Source: Macrostomum hystrix
Taxonomy: Eukaryota > Platyhelminthes > Macrostomidae
Direction: 5' to 3'
Length of the DNA: 64,000 bases
NCBI GenBank assembly: GCA_950097015.1
Contig: CATNEN010000039.1
Coordinates: forward strand, 19,337,501-19,401,500
The notes beneath the pieces were generated by a model, which saw only the letters and a list, made by a program, of their open reading frames with translations, made no database searches and had not been told where the DNA came from. Positions 1 to 11,255 of this stretch are shown here, in pieces. The position numbers were made by a program, and so were the translations under genes. Position 1 is the stretch's first letter. Every line of letters starts with the position of its first letter.

Positions 1-1752
1 GACTCCATCACTGCGGATCTGACCACTGGCACTGGCGGTCTGCACTTTGTAGATGCGCCGGCAGGAACTGGAAAAACATTTTTGCTGGAGGTGCTGCTGG
101 CCTTCGTACGCAGCAGACGAGAAGTCGCCATTGCTGTCGCAGCATCCGGCATCGCTGCCACCCTGCTGCCTGGCGGACAGACGGCGCACTCAGCGTGAGT
201 ATTTTCTGACAAAACAAGTCAGTAATGTATGTCTCACATTACGAGCCACATTGCATCTCCCTTCTTGGTTAGGTGAAATAGCATTTCCAATTCCACTTAC
301 TGTGTAACAGGATTCCATTATTTGTTTGTAAAATTTGCTGCTGGATGTTATTATTGGAAAAAATAGTTTGAAACCTGCACTAATTTTAATTGAAACTTCT
401 TGGCTGTCAGGTTCAGTATTCCGGTTCGCCTGGTGCGCTCAGACAGGGACGTGTGCAGTGTCGGCGCGCAGTCGCAGAAGGCTGCCATGTTCAGGAGCAC
501 CCGCCTCATTGTCTGGGACGAGATCTCCATGACCAACCGGAAGGACTTGGAATCCGTGGACAGAACCCTGCGTGACGTTCGGAAGCAAAATTCTCCCTTC
601 GGAGGAGTGGTGCTGGTGTGCGCTGGAGACTTCCGTCAGCTGCTTCCGGTTGTGAAAAATGGCACCAGGGCTAATAATGTTGAGGCCTGTGTCAGCAGAT
701 CCAGCCTGTGGAACTCGTTCAGGCGGCACCACCTGACAAGGAACATCCGGTTGCAAAGCAGTTCCGATTATGCGTTGTCTCAACGGTATTCGCATTTGCT
801 GATGCAGGTGTGTTTAAGAGTAGTAATCATTTTAGTTGGCATTTTTGTGTTTCTTCTGTTACATTTGCTTCTTCATTCTATTCTAACGGATTCTGTTTCC
901 TCATTGTCAGATTTCTGCTTTTAAGTGTGCTTGGTGGCTATAAAAATGGCATGGCATCGATTTGAAGCTATTTCCCACTCTTTTCAGATCGGCTCTGGCG
1001 CGACCGAGGAGGACTCAGAGGGCAAAATTTCCCTTCCTTCGGAGATCCTGCTGCCGCCAGACGCCTCACTGAGAGACCTGATCGAGTTCGTCTATCCTTC
1101 GTTCGAAGCATCCGAGGTCAGAGACAGCTTCTTGGCAACTCGATTGATCCTGGCGCCGTACAACGACTCGGTCGATGCGATCAACGACCAGTGTCTGGCG
1201 ATGTTTCCGGGCAGCCAGCGCGAGTACCGGTCGGTTGACAGCGTGGCCGATGAGGACTCGGCCACCCACTTCCCGCCGGAGCTGCTGAACCGGTTGGACG
1301 CACCGAACCTGCCAAAGCACCTGATCAGGTTCAAAGTGGGCATGCCGGTGGTCCTGCTGCGGAACATCAACCCGCCTCGGCTGTGCAACGGCACCCGGCT
1401 TATAGTCCTGGCACTGGGGGACAACGTGCTGCGCTGCAAAGTGGCGGCCGGTCAGTTCGCAGGCGATGAAATCCTGCTGCCTCGGATCCCGCTCGTGCCG
1501 AACAACGCAGACTTGCCAATTCGCTTCAAGCGGCTGCAGTTTCCAGTCAAGGCGAGCTTCTGTCTGACTATTCACAAGTCGCAGGGCCAGTCGCTGGAGA
1601 CCGTCGGCATCGACCTGGCTGATGGCTGCTTTGCCCACGGGCAGCTATACACCGCACTGTCTCGTGCCAAAGATGCTGCCAATGTTTGCGTCCGCATTTC
1701 CGGTAATAAGACGCGTAACATTGTGTACCCAGAGGTGCTATCTAGAGATTGA
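1..1752 (+). CDS. Helitron-type Pif1-like DNA helicase, C-terminal part (5' end outside window)
   Basis: Reads as three exons, about <1..194, 411..807 and 988..1752, with GT-AG borders (GTGAGT after 194, CAG before 411, CAG/GTGTGT at 807, TTTTCAG before 988) and consistent phase. Superfamily 1B helicase motifs appear in order: Walker A APAGTGKTFLL, Walker B LIVWDEISM, motif III GDFRQLLPV, SLWNSF and LTRNIRL, then in exon 3 TIHKSQGQSLE and YTALSRA. This is the Pif1-like helicase that forms the C-terminal half of Helitron Rep-helicase proteins and would unwind DNA 5' to 3' during rolling-circle transposition. The Rep part must lie upstream of the window. The helicase frame is intact. Helitron 3' ends are present 3.6 and 6.4 kb downstream, which supports a Helitron origin over a cellular PIF1, but the link is inference. 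Confidence 0.85.
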
Positions 1753-3180
1753 GCTTTGCATACCCGATGATTGACATTTATCGCGTGAGGAAGGATTGAA
1801 GGGAGGCCTGTCGATGTCAAAAGCGTGAAAGAACGCTCAGTGAAGTGCTGCGACTTTAACAGTGTCGATGTGCAATTTTATGTCTTCAAGGTTTATACTG
1901 AAAAGGCATTCAGCAATAGCAATAATTAGCACTCTAGATCCTTGGGTTGGAATGCTGTCTGGAATCAGATATTTAGCAATCAGTTCATCCTCTCAGTCTT
2001 GGTCAATGGAGAAATTTCCGATAGTCAAGTTTTCTCCCTTGATTATGTCAGTCATTCTCCTAGCAAAGGCTGCTTGAGATATTTAAAATTTCGATGCAGA
2101 AATGTTTTTGAAAGTGCACCGTAGGCCTTCCTTCTGTGTCGCATTTATGCTTCCTCCGGGTTGATGCGGTCTCCTCAAAGTAGTGCCTCTGTTTACGCTC
2201 CATGGTGCGTTTGCGTGTTTCTCAACTGAGAAACTGTTTCTGATGTTGTGTTTGCTGTTTAAGTGAGTCTTGGGTGCAGTATTTGACCATTTTTAAGTGT
2301 AGATTATGTTTTTGTGCCGCAGTACGAAACAGAAGTATTCTCAATTCTCAAATCAAATTCTGGGATGAAACAGTTCACATCCATAGGGTTCCAATCCTTT
2401 CTGTCGTCATTAGACGCCACCCAGACAGACATAACATTTTGTAGGTACGCACACTAGCAATGCGTAAATATGTATTGCTTTCACTTTTATGTGTTCCAGT
2501 CAAACAGTTTAACAAAGTTCGAGATGGCACTCAAGGCTTTCAAACCTGTCTGATGTGGTGTATCTGACTCTAGCAAGTGTGCTGAAGGTGGTACATGTTG
2601 TCCATCATATATATGCTCCACCTGTGCGCACACGTTTGTTTGGGTGGAAGACTTGCCAGATTTCTTAAGTCACAGTAATTGGCAAAGTTTACGGCGAAGC
2701 CGTTGATGTTCAAATGTTCATCAACAAGGTGGACTTAGCCTGCTGTGCTGGAGAGTCACTTTGCTGTTGAGTGACTCTCTCTGTGACTAGAAGGGGCTTC
2801 ATTTTCGCGCCAATACGAGTAGTTCGGTTAAAAGACAAAAAGCTTTAATTCAAGCTATAGAATTTCTCATCATTAGTAAGTTGAAGTTATCTATGTACGA
2901 GTAACTTTGGCTAAAACTCAAATTAAGCCAAGTAGAGCATTATTCATACTCTGATAAGTCTGATTAGCTTGATATTCGGCCACAAATTGTCGCTATCCAT
3001 GTTGATAAAATTTGCCCATGTGAAAAACTGAAGCTCTTTCAGTGACAAAGCCAGTTAGAGCAGTCCAAGGGCTTCGAGCCATGAGTGCATTTCAGTCAGA
3101 AAGGTGCTTATGTCGCAAGTTTTGAGCCTGCAATCTAAATATTCAATTCAGATGCAAAAGAGCAAACGTCAAAACAAACA
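1753..3180. other. No gene recognised; AT-rich non-coding sequence
   Basis: I see no convincing exon, no family motif and no clear tandem array in this stretch. It may be 3' sequence of the Helitron whose helicase ends at 1752, but no terminus is visible inside it. Confidence 0.5.
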
Positions 3181-3200
3181 TTGATTCTATTTTCACTGCC

Positions 3201-3233
3201 GACGCGTTTCGTCAAAAGCGGACATCTTCAGGG
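3201..3233 (-). ncRNA. Hammerhead-ribozyme-like motif of Penelope element
   Basis: Minus strand shows CTGAAGA, a short possible stem II region, then GACGAAAC followed by GCGTC. CUGANGA plus GAAA are the two conserved strands of hammerhead cores, and such ribozymes are known in Penelope-like elements. Stem II pairs poorly by eye, so it may be degenerate. Confidence 0.35.
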
Positions 3234-3351
3234 CAAACAAACCAACGAAAACGAAAACCCAACCGAAAATGTATTTAAATTGAATCGAAAAAATATTGAG
3301 CGAACAAAAACAAACAGAAGGAACGAAGAAACATGTAAATGCTGTAAACTT

Positions 3352-3660
3352 TTATAACAACGAACCAATCAGTGCAACCACACCACCACGCAAAACGAGA
3401 TAAAAAAATTCTGAGATGCTCCATATACCCTTACTCACAAGCTGAACGTTCGAGCTTGGGTTGTACTTCCTAATGTACGTAACTTCCAACAACTTTAGTT
3501 TTTTATCGTTGTTACATCCATCCATCACCATGAAAAACTGCATAGGTTCACAGTCACAACACGCCTTGCAAATGAATAGGTGGTCTTTAATGGCCGAAGA
3601 CCCAAGCCAGTGCTCCCTCACCCTCTTGTGCAGATGCCGTTCTATCAAACACTGAAACAT
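3352..3660 (-). pseudogene. GIY-YIG endonuclase domain remnant of a Penelope-like element
   Basis: About 100 residues. Readable family features are an HLHKRVREHW start, SSAIKDHLFIC with a cysteine pair (CKACCDCEP), a spacer ending in MDGC, and KLKLLEVTYIRKYNPSSN, which matches the LE..YI...P.LN end of Penelope endonucleases carrying the catalytic Glu. The conserved GIY and YIG strands that start the domain are not in this frame, so it is partial. The role would have been nicking target DNA to prime reverse transcription. Identification rests on motif reading only. Confidence 0.6.
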
Positions 3661-4903
3661 TCTTAGAAATGTGGTAGATCCATCAGAAACAGCCCGTTAG
3701 AAAAGTGGAAGATCAATTTGCATCAGCTCGTGTCAGAAACGTCTTTCTGACTGAATTCTGTGCACGGTTTTCCAACAGCTCTAAGGAACTTTCTTCATCA
3801 CCATAGCAGGAGGTGCTTGCAAGCAGACACACACGCTTAATTCGTGTAGATTCATGTGTTAAAGGACTTTTTTACTTGTGTTTTTGTGTTACTTGTGTTA
3901 CTTGTGTTTTACTTGTGTTAAGTGTTTTTTTACTTCGCTACTAGCTAGCTGAGACTATAAAATCTCCTAGATAACATGGAAACCTCTTTTTGAGCTGAGA
4001 CAGAACTGGCCCTGTTCATTTCAACAGCTGTTTTCCCTATTCAACGGAAAAATATAAATTTAAATATTGAAGTACCTCTCTTTATTATCTTATCATTCTT
4101 TCAGTTCCGTTGTACTTACGAGTAATGCCTTTCTGCACGGTTTTCGCTGAACCAGTAGCTTCATAGCTCATAGCTCTATGCTGAAACATAGCTCAAATAT
4201 TGTCTTTTTTCGTCGCATTATTGCAGTGACACGAGGATTCATAATCATTCTCCTAATTTTCTTTTGTCACCTCTTCCATCCAACTCCGGGTTTTTCCGGT
4301 TCCGTTTTCTCCGGCCAAAGCCGGTTTTTCGGTTTCCCGGTTTTTTCATCTGGAGTTCTTCCAGTTTTATGTACAAATCGCTTTTATGTACATATTATGC
4401 ACTCACCGATTCAAAGTTTTCGTGATGCCAACAGTTAAATTGCTTTTTGGTTGATCGTTTGCAACACCTTTTCGCTGTGTACATTTCCCTTACACATAAT
4501 GTATCAAATTAATTTGATATCGGTTCGCAATTTATTTATATATTTGGCAGCTGCACGCACGTGAAATTGAAATTGCATGAAACAATAGGATACTGCGATC
4601 CTGTAGTAGATGCATGTCCGAAGCTGCTTTCCTTCAGTTTTCTTTTATTTCATTCTTATTCATCATTATATATCGCTTCTGTCTTTTTTAATGACAGAAG
4701 AGAGACCAGAAGACAGAAGACATACATTTTCAGTTAAGAGAGAATGTACTGCATATGATGTGCCTTAAATTGGCGAAATTAGTAATGACTAATAGATTAG
4801 TGAGTAACACTCACATTTCTGTTTAATAGGATTACCGCTGAGAAGTAGTTATGGAATATTGAAAACATTATTTATTGATTGCTTGCTGTGTCAGTGGTGG
4901 CAG
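3661..4903. other. No gene recognised; AT-rich intergenic DNA
   Basis: Contains simple low-complexity stretches (TTACTTGTGTT repeats near 3865-3930) and no supported coding region. Confidence 0.5.
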
Positions 4904-5300
4904 ATCGTGCAAGATAGTGATAGATGGTGACAGATGTTGACAGATGGTAATAGATGGTGACCGATGGTGATAGATTGTGATAGATGGTGACAGATTGTCA
5001 CAGATGGTGCCATCTGTCATCTGTCATCTGCTGTCATCTGGGGGACAGTGCTCTGTTTGCTGGTGTGGATTGTGCTGACTGCTGTTGGAATTATGCTCTG
5101 TCTGCTGTGGGGATTTTTGTGTCTGCAGAGGGACTGTGTTCTGTCTATTGGGCGGATTGTGCTGCATTCTGCATGGGACGATTGTTCTCTGTCTGGCTGG
5201 GGATTGCGCTGTCTGCTCAGTGGGGGGGATTGTGCTGTCTGCAGAGGGACTGTGCTCTGTCTACTGGGGGGATTATGCTGCCTGCTGGTAGTCAAAAGAA
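4904..5300. repeat. Two adjacent degenerate minisatellites
   Basis: 4904-5035 is built from a roughly 11-bp unit GATGGTGACA/GATGGTGATA. 5040-5290 is a GT-rich degenerate array with a longer unit containing GGGACTGTGCTCTGTC and TGTGCTGTCTGCAGAG. Long frames here in both strands are products of the repeat. Confidence 0.7.
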
Positions 5301-5315
5301 GGTCCACTTATTTGT

Positions 5316-5344
5316 GCTCCCCGGAGGGGGGCAAAACTTGCTAG
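5316..5344 (+). mobile_element. Helitron 3' terminus (hairpin + CTAG), copy 1
   Basis: A GC-rich hairpin GCTCCCC / GGGGGGC (5316-5332) is followed 8 nt later by CTAG, then T. Helitrons end in a short hairpin and CTRR and insert before a T. The same 29-bp end recurs at 8106-8134 with one loop change. Confidence 0.7.
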
Positions 5345-6687
5345 TCCAACTATACTAAATCTCTAAAGTCTGTCTGTCTGTCTGTCTGTCTGTCTGTGGA
5401 ATTTCGATACACAGGCTAAATGCCTCAACCAAATTTGATCGCGTTTTTTGCTAAACATGCCAAATTTTACTGGCATGAGACCTTGAAAATTTCGTTAGTC
5501 TGCTTCAATGCTAACAATATTAAATATTCGAAAAACGAGTTTTCCTATTGCTTTCAATAGGAGGCCAAACAAGGTTAAATTGGAATAGGTCCGGGCACTG
5601 TAAGTTTTATTAGATTGCATCGGTGCTTTTTCTCGCCCGCGCGTGCATTGGTATAGCACAGAACAGGGCCCGATACTCTCAATTGAATGCGATTGCGTCA
5701 ATGCTTTTCGACCCGTACGTGCGTTTATAAATTTGTCTCTTGGCTGATTGAGTGATTTCAGACGTACGAGTACATAGCAGATTTCATGATTGGGCTTTTA
5801 TGATGCTCAATGCTAGCGAGACCTCTCCTCCTCCTTTCTATCCATAAAACTGCAGCCTTTCTATTGTCAAACCTTGTCTCGACTTCGATCATTGTGCCGC
5901 TTTCTTTTCATCTAGCTCCGAAGTAAAGTACTTTAATGCTATTGTAGAATGCAGGTAGAATTTCAGCATCGGTTTTGTTACTGCTTCTTTTTCTTCTAAT
6001 CTTCTAAACATCAGCAGTTAAAAACGTAAGTTCCTGTTTATTAGTATTTTTTGGGCATTTTTGGTTCGAGTATAAATAGTAAGCGCTTTTGGTTAGCTAC
6101 TGTCGAAGCAGATATTTGTTAGCTTTACTATTCCTGTACTCGCTTTCAGAAAATAGTATTCGTTTTCGAGTAAAGCAGCAAGTTTTATTCGATAATAAAA
6201 CTTCGGAAATATTTTTGTGCATAGCTGCAGGCGTTATCACAATTGAGAACTGCAAGAAAAAAATATTGAGCGCAGCTAAGAGCGTAAATTATTTCAAATT
6301 TTTCTATTTTTTGAGCATTGTTTTAAGCGTTATTCGATCAAAAAATAGCTTATTTAATAATAATAATTATAAAACTTTATTCGACGAACACTGATCGAAA
6401 CCGTTTTCTAAAGTGCTCAACGATTTTCTAAATGTGTCCAACGATTTTCTAAATGTGTTTAACAGTTTTCTAAATGTATCTACCGTGCCACATGTAACAG
6501 GAGATGTAACAGGAGATATTTGTTGCCTTCTGGGCTGAGTAAAACGATGGACACATCGTTTCTATGCTATTTGGGGGCAATGGTTTCCTGTCAAAGAAAA
6601 AGGGCGAAAATTTCTTGCTGCGAGTTTGGTAGCCTGCAAGTAGCCTCCATTCTGGTATTATGGAGGTTCTCTTCTGTTTGGAGAACA

Positions 6688-6995
6688 TTAGTTCTCTGCT
6701 GCTGGGGGAATTAGTTCTCTGCTGCTGGGGGAATTAGTTCTCTGCTGCTGGGGGAATTAGTTCTCTGCTGCTGGGGGAATTAGTTCTCTGCTGCTGGGAG
6801 TATTAGTTCTCTGTTGCTGGGGGAATTAGTTCTCTGCTGCTGGGGGAATTAGTTCTCTGCTGCTGGGAGTATTAGTTCTCTGTTGCTGGGGGAATTAGTT
6901 CTCTGCTGCTGGGGGAATTAGTTCTCTGCTGCTGGGGGAATTAGCTCTCTGCTGCTGGGAGTATTAGTTCTCTGCTGCTGGGTAAATTAGTTCTC
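6688..6995. repeat. 23-bp minisatellite, about 13 units
   Basis: Unit contains TTAGTTCTCTGCTGCTGGGG with a following GAA; variants carry GAGTATTAG. Units are highly similar, so the array is young. Confidence 0.9.
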
Positions 6996-7012
6996 ATGGC
7001 AAAACCAGCGTT

Positions 7013-7300
7013 TGAATCATTCTAAGCCAGAGTCTGAATCATGGCTAAACCAGAGCTTGAATCATGGCTAAACCAGAGCTTGAATCATGGCTAAACCAGA
7101 GTTTGAATCATGGCTAAATCAGAGTTTGAATCATGGCTAAACCAGAGTTTGAATCATGGCTAAATTTAAGTTTGAATCATGGCTAAACCAGAGTCTCAAT
7201 CATGGCTAAACCAGAGTCTCAATCATGGCTAAACCAGAGCTTGAATCATGGCTAAACAAGAGTTTGAATCATGGCTAAACCAGAGTTTGAATCATGGAAA
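7013..7300. repeat. 23-bp minisatellite, about 12 units
   Basis: Unit is AATCATGGCTAAACCAGAGT followed by TTG. It lies directly after the previous array but has an unrelated unit of the same length. Confidence 0.9.
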
Positions 7301-7474
7301 AAATTTTATTTTGTCATTGAATTGAATTCTCTAACTTTTGATTTTGTTGTGTTATATCATCATAATGATATTCAATTAATTCATTTAATTGTTGTACTTC
7401 TCAATTTTCTACAAAAGCAGCTAATATAAATATTTTTAAAGCAGCTAATATAAATATTCAACAGGCAAAAATTT

Positions 7475-8040
7475 TCAACTGAGGATCATTATCAATAGGG
7501 AGTAATCATCAAATGAGGGATCATGATCAACTGGGGGATCATTGTCAACTAAGGGGTCATTGTCAACCGGCGGATCATTGTCAAATGGGGGATCATTGTC
7601 AACTGGGAATCATCATCAATGGGGATTATCATCAATGGGGATTATCATCAAATAGGGGATCATGGTCAACTGGGGGATCATGGTCAACTGGGGGATCATT
7701 GTCAACTGGTGGAACATTGTCAACTGGGGGATCATCATCAACTGGGGGATCATTGTCAACTGGGGGATCATTGTCAACGGGGGGAACATTGTCAACTGAG
7801 TATCATCATCAATGGGGATTATCATCAAATCGGGGATCATGGTCAACTGGGGGATCATTGTCAACTGGGGAATCATTGTCAACTGGGGGATCATTGTCAA
7901 CTGGGGGATCATTGTCAACTGGGGGATCATTGTCATCTGGGGGATCATTGTCAACTGGGGGATCATTGTCAACTGGGGGATCATTGTCAACTGGGGGATC
8001 AATCTCATCTAGAGGATAAATGTCATCTGGGGGATCATTT
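7475..8040. repeat. 18-bp minisatellite, about 30 units
   Basis: Unit is GGGGGATCATTGTCAACT, with local variants (ATCATCATCAATGGGGATT). It ends 70 bp before the Helitron 3' hairpin. Confidence 0.9.
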
Positions 8041-8221
8041 TATCTTTAAGAAGCTGTAAATTCAGCTGCTTAAAAGTATATACTCGACGAATTAAAATTT
8101 TTTCTGCTCCCCGAAGGGGGGCAAAACTTGCTAGTGATATACTATATTTGCAAAAGGGCTGTGAGCACTTACACTTGGTGACAGTGGACTCAAAGAGTTC
8201 TCCCCATTCACTGACTTCTGA

Positions 8222-9290
8222 GCACACACGCACACAGATACTGGACACACGCACACAGATACTGGACACACGCACACAGATACTGGACACACGCACACAG
8301 ATACTGGACACACGCACACAGATACTGGACACACGCACACAGATACTGGACACACGCACACAGATACTGGACACACGCACACAGATACTGGACACACGCA
8401 CACACATACTGGACACACGCACACACATACTGGACACACGCACACAGATACTGGACACACGCACACAGATACTGGACACACGCACACACATACTGGACAC
8501 ACGCACACAGATACTGGACACACGCACACAGATACTGGACACACGCACACACATACTGGACACACGTACACAGATACTGGACACACGTACACAGATACTG
8601 GACACATGCACACACATACTGGACACACGCACACACATACTGGACACATGCACACACATACTGGACACATGCACACACATACTGGACACACGCACACAGA
8701 TACTGGACACATGCACACAGATACTGGACACATGCACACAGATACTGGACACATGCACACAGATACTGGACACATGCACACAGATACTGGACACACGCAC
8801 ACAGATACTGGACACACGCACACAGATACTGGACACACGCATACACATACTGGACACACGCACACAGATACTGGACACACGCACACAGATACTGGACACA
8901 TGCACACAGATACTGGACACATGCACACAGATACTGGACACACGCACACAGATACTGGACACACGCACACAGATACTGGACACATGCACACAGATACTGG
9001 ACACATGCACACAGATACTGGACACACGCACACACATACTGGACACATGCACACAGATACTGCACACATGCACACAGATACTGGACACACGCACACAGAT
9101 ACTGGACACACGCATACAGATACTGGACACACGCACACAGATACTGGACACACGCACACAGATACTGGACACACGCACACAGATACTGGACACACGCACA
9201 CACATACTGGACACACGTACACACATACTGGACACACGCACACACATACTGGACACACGCACACAGATACTGGACACATGCACACACTCA
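8222..9290. repeat. 21-bp minisatellite, about 51 units
   Basis: Unit is ACACACGCACACAGATACTG plus G. Variation is confined to a few sites (CGC/TGC, CAGA/CACA). Because 21 is divisible by three, most frames stay open for over 1 kb; these frames are artefacts of the repeat. Confidence 0.95.
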
Positions 9291-9297
9291 AACTGAC

Positions 9298-9445
9298 TTT
9301 CTCATCGTCAGGCAGTGTACACTTTCACTGTGCCTTGGAGGTTAGCCCTCACGACAAGTCCCCCGAGCCTTCTATTCACGGTTGCGTCCTAAATTAAGGT
9401 CGCCTCGCCGCGGATGGTCGAGCTCAGGGACCTCATTGCCACTCG
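9298..9445 (-). mobile_element. SINE family A copy
   Basis: Related by eye to the copies at 9836-10050, 11069-11255 and (other strand) 12045-12255. Shared blocks include CAGTGTACACTTTCACTGTG and CCTTGGAGGTT. Divergent and truncated copy. Confidence 0.6.
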
Positions 9446-9538
9446 CTCCCTGTTTATCAGTTTAATCACTAAAATGCGAATAAGGTAACAACGCATAGTA
9501 CAGTAAAACAGCGCCGCTTGCACCCTGCAGATCTGCAG

Positions 9539-10896
9539 GTTCAGCAGTTGCCAAAGAATCTGCCGGCCAAGCAGTCCTCGTTGTGGATGTCCGACGATAA
9601 CGCCAACCTTGGCAACGATGGCGACACCTCTGGCGCATTTATCACCGGGTCAAAGTGCATCCACGCTTCGGCTGGGGATACAATGCCCTGGTGGATGCTG
9701 GACATGCAGAGTGTGCGCCTAATCAGCGCCTTGAGGATCTGGAATCGTATCGACTGCTGCTCAGAGAAGCTTAGCAACATTCTGCTGGGTGAGCATTCTG
9801 CAAACTACTCAACCGAGTGGGGGATAGTTTAGCCTCCACAGTAGTAGTGTACATCTACCCTGACTTTCTCATCGTCAGGCAGTGTACACTTTCACTGTGC
9901 CTTGGAGGTTGGCCCTCAAAGGCGTAAATTTCACGACAAGCCACCAAGCCTTCTCTCCGAGGCAGCTCCCCTAATAAATGCGGCCTCAGGGACCTTGGCG
10001 TGAGAGGCAAACGCGCAAACCGCTCTGCCACTCACCCCCCAGGTTTAGCTTCATAAAGGCTGCAAGAATTTTAACACGCCTGCAGGCATACACTAAGTGG
10101 TCCGTAAACACTAAGTCGCTTTAAAGTGTTCGTAGAACATCTTCAGGAGAAAAATTTTAAGAAACTGCTGACCTCTTCCATCACCAGGAGCTACAGCCTT
10201 CGAATCGATTTGGAGCAGCTTCAACAGCTCGCTAGTTGACCCGTGCCACCTGTACACCGGAGTGCCAACAGCAGGGGATAATCCGCTGACTTTCACCTGC
10301 TCGAGACCCGTGGCTGGCCGGTACCTGGCTGTGCTGCGGTCGCCACCTTCAACTGTCTACTTTCACTTCTGTGAAATTGACGTCTTTGTGTGTGAGTACC
10401 CACCCGCTGTGTCCGGGGTACAGGGTCCTTTTAATAGATCGATAGACACTCTACTCAGATTGATAGACACTCTACCCAGATCGATAGACATTCCCTACTC
10501 AGATCGATAGACAGTCCTCACTGATGCATTGATACTCTCTACTCATGGATGCATTCATTTCATTATAATTCACGAAAAATCGAGAGAGGGAATTCAATTA
10601 ATCTCTTGGCGATTCTATTCAGCAAAACCCAACTTTCAGTCACCAAGATCGCGCCGCACCGGTTTTCGTTGGCTGAGCCCGCGTTCTCCACGGCTGCAGC
10701 GTCGCCTCTAGTTGAACTGCCAGCCAGCCGGTCTCCGCTGGAATGCAGCCTGCTGTGCGGCGAGCATCCAACCTGCCTGTACGCTATGCACTCGAGCTCA
10801 GCCGTTTGCCGGTTGTTTCTTTCTCCGACACTGCCGCTCAGCCTACGCCAGATCTTCATAGACGAGAAAGGCAGTTTTGTCAGCCTAGTGGGCTGA
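9539..10896 (+). CDS. Fucolectin-type F5/8 C domain plus PAN/apple-like domain protein (5' end not found)
   Basis: Three exons in phase: 9539-9788, 10188-10391, 10640-10896 (stop). Exons 1-2 form a fucolectin/tachylectin-4-type F5/8 C domain: AKQSSLW, a WWMLDM strand, LRIWNRIDCCSEKLSNILL, then CHLYTG, TFTCSRPVAGRYLAVL and FHFCEIDVFV, which is the usual end of these domains. Such domains bind fucosylated glycans. Exon 3 has SPLECSLLCGEHPTCLYAMH and CRLF, the cysteine spacing of PAN/apple modules. A signal peptide exon would be expected upstream, but that region is SINE and minisatellite, so the start is unresolved and this could be a gene fragment. A SINE lies in the first intron. A similar lectin-like gene is at 32.6 kb. 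Confidence 0.75.
9836..10050 (-). mobile_element. SINE family A copy inside the lectin gene intron
   Basis: Minus-strand copy of the tRNA-headed repeat also seen at 12045. Head region (GGCAGAGCGGTTTGCGCGTT on the minus strand near 10030) resembles a pol III A box. Confidence 0.65.
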
Positions 10897-10998
10897 TGAG
10901 TCCGATCGCGCCGGATTCAGGACCTCAGACTTCAAGACACAATAATGGGAGTTTTTACTTTAACAGAAAGAGTACCGAGCTAGTTCTTCGCCCGTTTT

Positions 10999-11004
10999 AA
11001 TAAA
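10999..11004 (+). terminator. AATAAA polyadenylation signal of the lectin gene
   Basis: AATAAA about 100 bp after the stop at 10896, the usual distance for a short animal 3' UTR. Confidence 0.5.
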
Positions 11005-11068
11005 AGGGGGTCATACTATAATGCTAACGAAGTTTGATAAAGGCAGTTTGATAATACAATAATGTGGC

Positions 11069-11255
11069 GGCCGCTGTGCCTTGGAAATGGAGATCGGCTC
11101 ACAAAGGCTTAAATTGCACGACAAGCCCCCAAGCCTTCTCTCCGCGGCTGCGCCCCGAAATAAACCTCGAAATGGCCTCGCCACGGAATCGAGCTTAGGG
11201 ACATTGGTGCGAGAGGCGACCGCATTAACTGCTCTGCCACCGACCCCCTTAGAGC
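11069..11255 (-). mobile_element. SINE family A copy
   Basis: Contains TGTGCCTTGG, ACGACAAGCC, AAGCCTTCTC and a minus-strand tRNA-like head (GGTGGCAGAGCAGTTAATGC) near 11240. Confidence 0.65.

Larger units (their letters stand above)
3199..3660 (-). mobile_element. Penelope-like element, 3' fragment
   Basis: On the minus strand a GIY-YIG endonuclease tail (3660 to 3352) is followed at 3233-3201 by a hammerhead-like motif, CTGAAGA then GACGAAACGCGTC. An endonuclease C-terminal to the RT, followed by hammerhead-like terminal repeats, is the known arrangement of Penelope-like retroelements. The reverse transcriptase that should lie at higher coordinates is not recognisable, so this is a 5'-truncated copy. 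Confidence 0.65.
5360..8134 (+). mobile_element. Putative non-autonomous Helitron carrying minisatellites
   Basis: The 3' end is the hairpin plus CTAG at 8106-8134, followed by host T. A candidate 5' end is A|TCTCTAAAG at about 5360 (Helitrons start with TC after an A), next to a (GTCT)n run at 5368-5397. No helicase or Rep coding is inside; the interior has AT-rich sequence and three minisatellites at 6688-8040. The 3' end is well supported; the 5' end is a guess. Confidence 0.45.

Noticed and set aside
1753-5344. A single autonomous Helitron running from before the window to 5344
   Set aside because: Attractive because helicase and 3' end share orientation, but 3.6 kb with a Penelope fragment lies between and no continuity can be shown.
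6688-8040. CRISPR-like regular repeats
   Set aside because: Units are contiguous tandem copies with no unique spacers, in eukaryotic DNA; these are minisatellites.
8009-9397. Very long open frames on both strands
   Set aside because: They are produced by the 21-bp tandem unit, whose length is a multiple of three; no start context, domain or splice structure.
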